A DNA stretch of 64,000 bases from Chloroflexi bacterium bin125 (lineage in GTDB: Bacteria; Chloroflexota; Dehalococcoidia; Bin125): assembly GCA_002239025.1 (NCBI GenBank), contig MPNM01000005.1:95744-159743 (forward strand), in the 5' to 3' direction. Below, piece by piece: positions 61,788 to 64,000 of the stretch (position 1 is its first letter; each line of letters begins with the position of its first letter). The notes beneath the pieces are model-generated. The model did no database searches. It worked only from the letters and a program-made list of their open reading frames with translations, and was not told the origin of the DNA. Both the position numbers and the translations under genes were made by a program.

Positions 61788-62347
61788 CAGTCAGCGGAGG
61801 CCAACGTGCTGCCGAATGCCTGATCGAGGCTGATCATCTCCTCTTCACCGTCTTCGATGCGAAGATGCATCCAAGCCGAGTACGAAGACATCATCGCTTG
61901 CCACCAATGCTCCTCATGCCACTCTCCGATCGGCGGGAATTGGTCGAGGGAGAGCAGCTGAAAGTCGACGAGCGCAAGCCGTTCGCTGATCGGGATGGAA
62001 TTGAGCTGGACTGACTCGTCCTGAAAGGCTCGCTCGGGCAACGCTCCATCCCTCGAGGCCCGAGCTTCGCGGGTCCGACGGACAGCCTTGTCATACTCCT
62101 GATCCGACCACTCGGTGATGGGCGGGAATTGGTCCTGGTCTATCTCGCGGAAGTCAATCTGCAGAAGGCGAAAGTCGGCGTGTGGATCGCCCGGCGGGAT
62201 CGTCGCGGGACTATCAAAGATGGCGTCGCGCCAGTGATCGTCCGTCCACTCGGCAAGCGGCGGAAACTCATCCCAATCGAGGCCGTCGAAATCGACAAAC
62301 CGCGCTCGCGGATCGGCGCCCCCAAGCTGAACATCGGTGCCGCCCAT
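61787..62347 (-). CDS. Putative antitoxin with three FPP-x-EW repeats
   Basis: The Met at 62347, behind GGAGG, gives 186 residues. Three similar units are seen: FPPLAEW at 28-34, FPPITEW at 74-80 and FPPIGEW at 137-143, each preceded by a DF..LD-type strand and followed by two tryptophan or tyrosine contacts (DDHWRDA, DQEYDKA, EEHWWQA). The protein is acidic (tail DGEEEM). No DNA-binding domain is obvious, so it may be an antitoxin by position rather than by known fold. Confidence 0.6.
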   Translation of the reverse strand: MGGTDVQLGGADPRARFVDFDGLDWDEFPPLAEWTDDHWRDAIFDSPATIPPGDPHADFRLLQIDFREIDQDQFPPITEWSDQEYDKAVRRTREARASRDGALPERAFQDESVQLNSIPISERLALVDFQLLSLDQFPPIGEWHEEHWWQAMMSSYSAWMHLRIEDGEEEMISLDQAFGSTLASAD

Positions 62348-62396
62348 GACGCCTCCCTCATTGTGCCAGTTTAGTTCCCGCGAAGCGCCCGGATTG

Positions 62397-62734
62397 GCAG
62401 CTAGCCAGGTCGAAATCGACGAATTCAGTGTCGGCATTGACCGCGGGGGTACCCACTACATCTTGTCGATAGAAGTCAAGTCGCGAACTGATAGCTTTGG
62501 CGCGGCACTGGTATCGAACCTCTTCGCACTCGCCCACAAGAAGTTTCCTAGCCTGTTCCACGCCCCATCGGCGAGCAGGGCGTCACTGACGATCTCATTG
62601 CTTTGCTCGAGTTCGAGCGCGGGACAAACAAACTGGACCTCTCGGTCGTCTCCGAAAAGCACTGTCGCCTCGTAACGTCCGACGAGATCTCCGGCGACCT
62701 CTTTCGCCGCTACGCCCACAAACCAGACGATTAA
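62397..62734 (+). pseudogene. Frameshifted nuclease-like gene remnant
   Basis: One frame reads QVEIDEFSVGIDRGGTHYI then LSIEVKSRTDSFGAAL, a PD-(D/E)xK-like core with the EVK signature, to about 62560. The next frame continues PIGEQGVTDDLIALLEFERG then LDLSVVSEKHCRLV and ends at a TAA at 62732. A single frame change between them would join the two into one restriction-endonuclease-like domain. No start codon is seen, so the 5' end is missing. Confidence 0.6.
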
Positions 62735-63011
62735 GCTGAGCCTGAGTGCCGCCGGCGACACCTCGGCCGAAAAAGACGAGCCCACTCCCCACCCAAGTTC
62801 GCGGATCTGATGGATGAGGACCACATCAAGGCTCGCTCAAAGGGCGGTCTCTCACCTAGTCCAATGTGCAACTCCTCCGTCGAACGTGCAGCGTCCGCAA
62901 AGGCTCGGTGACGATGGCGCAGCTGCGCAAGCGCCTGTCCCAGGAAGTGGCCTGAATAAGCAATGCGCACAACGAGCATTGGCTTGAACGCAAACGCGAG
63001 TTCACCCCAAG
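62735..63011. other. Degenerate intergenic region
   Basis: Only short open frames are seen here, without start signals. It may hold further remnants linked to the adjacent nuclease pseudogene. Confidence 0.4.
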
Positions 63012-63548
63012 CTACACGTGAAATGTAGAGCCGAGATTCTCCTGTTCGATGAATTGTCCAAGACTCAGATATCTGACGCCAAAGTGTCGACACGCATCAG
63101 GTAGTTTGTTCTTCTTGTCTTGAGGCTCCTCCGTCACAACGACCAAGTTCTCCATATGTACGAGAGATAGGACGTAGGGATCGGCCTTAAGATTGCGACT
63201 TCGCACCCCAGACATACCGGGGAACTCGTCAAACACTTCCTGGAGGATTGATGGATCAAGCGGTCGCTGCAACACATTGCGATCTATAGTGACCGGAAAT
63301 CGACGATACTGCCTAAGGTTTATGGCACACGGCTCAAAATGCGGGTGATCCTTGTTCCTGTCAATCTCCTCGAACACTACATCGATGATCTGTAATCGGC
63401 CCTCATCTGCGATCCGCAACACTCCGGTCCAAATCGCGTCGCGCTGATCAGGCATCAGAGGCAGGCGCTGGATTCCAGCAAATGCGGACGTGTCGAACGA
63501 GTACTCGTTACGTCTCCGCTCAGCGCCGGACACGTGACCCGCCCGCAT
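63012..63548 (-). CDS. DUF4411-family PIN-like toxin
   Basis: The Met at 63548 is one possible start; earlier residues are not conserved. The 178-residue protein has EYSFDTSAFAGIQRL (first PIN acidic residue), then LQIIDVVFEEIDRNKD, KADPYVLSLVHMENLVVV and LPDACRHFGVRYLSLGQFI. This matches DUF4411, a PIN-type domain paired with ImmA/IrrE-like proteins. It would be an RNase. It overlaps the 3' end of the upstream, IS-truncated gene by about 29 bp. Confidence 0.72.
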   Translation of the reverse strand: MRAGHVSGAERRRNEYSFDTSAFAGIQRLPLMPDQRDAIWTGVLRIADEGRLQIIDVVFEEIDRNKDHPHFEPCAINLRQYRRFPVTIDRNVLQRPLDPSILQEVFDEFPGMSGVRSRNLKADPYVLSLVHMENLVVVTEEPQDKKNKLPDACRHFGVRYLSLGQFIEQENLGSTFHV

Positions 63549-63876
63549 TCTCACTGACCGCTCTGGCCAGCTCGGATCGTAGCGAGTCAAAGTGCTTGAC
63601 ACGCAGATCTAGATGGTAGTCTGCGTCAGTCAGATCCAGCAAACCTTGATCCAGTGCGTCAAAAACAAGCCCAACGTAGTAACTCCCGAGACGGTTAACA
63701 TGTTGGCGGGTGTAAGGCAATGATTTGCCCTTCGGGAAACGGAAGCGTTTGGCGTTCGGCAAGGAATCCTGGTCGCGGTTGAATCCAAGCCTGTCCCAAA
63801 GCCCCGGGTGTACGACGCCAATTTCCTCGAGGCGAATTGCCACGGCAGTACGACTCAGATGAAGTGATCGAGCTAG
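63520..63876 (-). pseudogene. ImmA/IrrE-type gene cut by an IS5-like element
   Basis: The frame from GTG 63843 continues upstream without a stop as LARSLHLSRTAVAIRLEEIG, so the protein once started further upstream. It is broken at the CTAG at 63873-63876, where the IS5-like left end begins. The remaining C-terminal part has the wing helix LARSLHLSRTAVAIRL and VHPGLWDRLGF typical of ImmA/IrrE antitoxin partners of DUF4411. The HEXXH part of such proteins is not present in the window. Confidence 0.7.
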
Positions 63877-64000
63877 GGTCTGTTCACTTCGGGGCGTAGT
63901 TGTGGCAGAGTGGGGACAGTTGGCGGCGCGGTCCTGGTGACCAGATGAGCAACCAGAAGAAGTTGAGCGACGCTCAGTACGCGCGGCTGGCTCCGTTGCT
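63876..64000 (+). mobile_element. IS5-family-like insertion sequence, left end (partial)
   Basis: The left inverted repeat begins GGGTCTGTTCACTTCGGGGC, and a target CTA(G) is directly before it. A transposase gene starts at 63945 and is cut by the window edge. The first 12 bases are the same as the end of the MITE at 21850. Confidence 0.75.
63945..64000 (+). CDS. IS5-family transposase, N-terminus only
   Basis: Reading from the ATG at 63945 gives MSNQKKLSDAQYARLAPLL before the window ends. The SDAQYARLAPLL segment is typical of IS5/IS1031-group transposase N-termini. The rest is outside the window. Confidence 0.75.
   Translation, partial: MSNQKKLSDAQYARLAPL

Overview
The window is high-GC, densely coded bacterial chromosome, apart from a repeat- and toxin-rich right end. 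Gene content suggests a free-living aerobic or facultative heterotroph, most likely Chloroflexota (SAR202/Dehalococcoidia-like). It has AMP- and ADP-forming acyl-CoA synthetases, an acyl-CoA dehydrogenase, enoyl-CoA hydratase, nitronate monooxygenase and L-2-hydroxyglutarate oxidase. F420-type enzyme families, DinB-fold proteins and many dispersed GC-rich palindromes are also present. A programmed frameshift in prfB argues against Actinobacteria. The assignment is inference from gene families and cannot be confirmed without a search. No rRNA, tRNA or CRISPR array was seen.

Layout: 1-5.9 kb holds ADP-forming acyl-CoA synthetase subunits (left one cut by the edge), a small HTH protein, a secreted orphan and acetyl-CoA synthetase. 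6.6-14.5 kb is a plus-strand run: rhodanese, DUF4352-like protein, HAD phosphatase, three DinB proteins, a hydroxyacid dehydrogenase and an orotate phosphoribosyltransferase-like protein. 14.7-24.5 kb is mixed catabolism, with a Phd/VapC toxin-antitoxin pair whose promoter carries two palindromic operators.

24.7-33.3 kb is the most interesting block. It holds a phosphatidylinositol-type CDP-alcohol phosphotransferase, a PimA-like mannosyltransferase, two PatA/HtrB-like acyltransferases, myo-inositol-phosphate synthase and an inositol monophosphatase. Together these make a plausible inositol-phospholipid/mannoside pathway resembling the mycobacterial pgsA1-patA-pimA locus. Embedded in it are a bacterial GOLPH3-family gene and a peptidase-MA-like protein whose zinc ligands are lost.

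33.5-60 kb is mainly housekeeping: prfB with its +1 frameshift site, folD, acpS, nnr, fabF, recJ, an EF-G-like GTPase, ogt and selD. Interspersed are a tautomerase pair, three Uma2-family genes, SIMPL and dienelactone hydrolase genes and a BrnT-like toxin-antitoxin pair. selD has an in-frame UGA at the catalytic position, so it is a predicted selenoprotein.

61.3-64 kb is an accessory island. It has a RelE/ParE toxin with an unusual triple-repeat antitoxin, a frameshifted nuclease remnant and a DUF4411/ImmA-type pair cut by an IS5-like element at the right edge. A 160-bp MITE at 21.85 kb shares the end sequence of that IS. Four families of intergenic palindromic repeats are scattered through the window.
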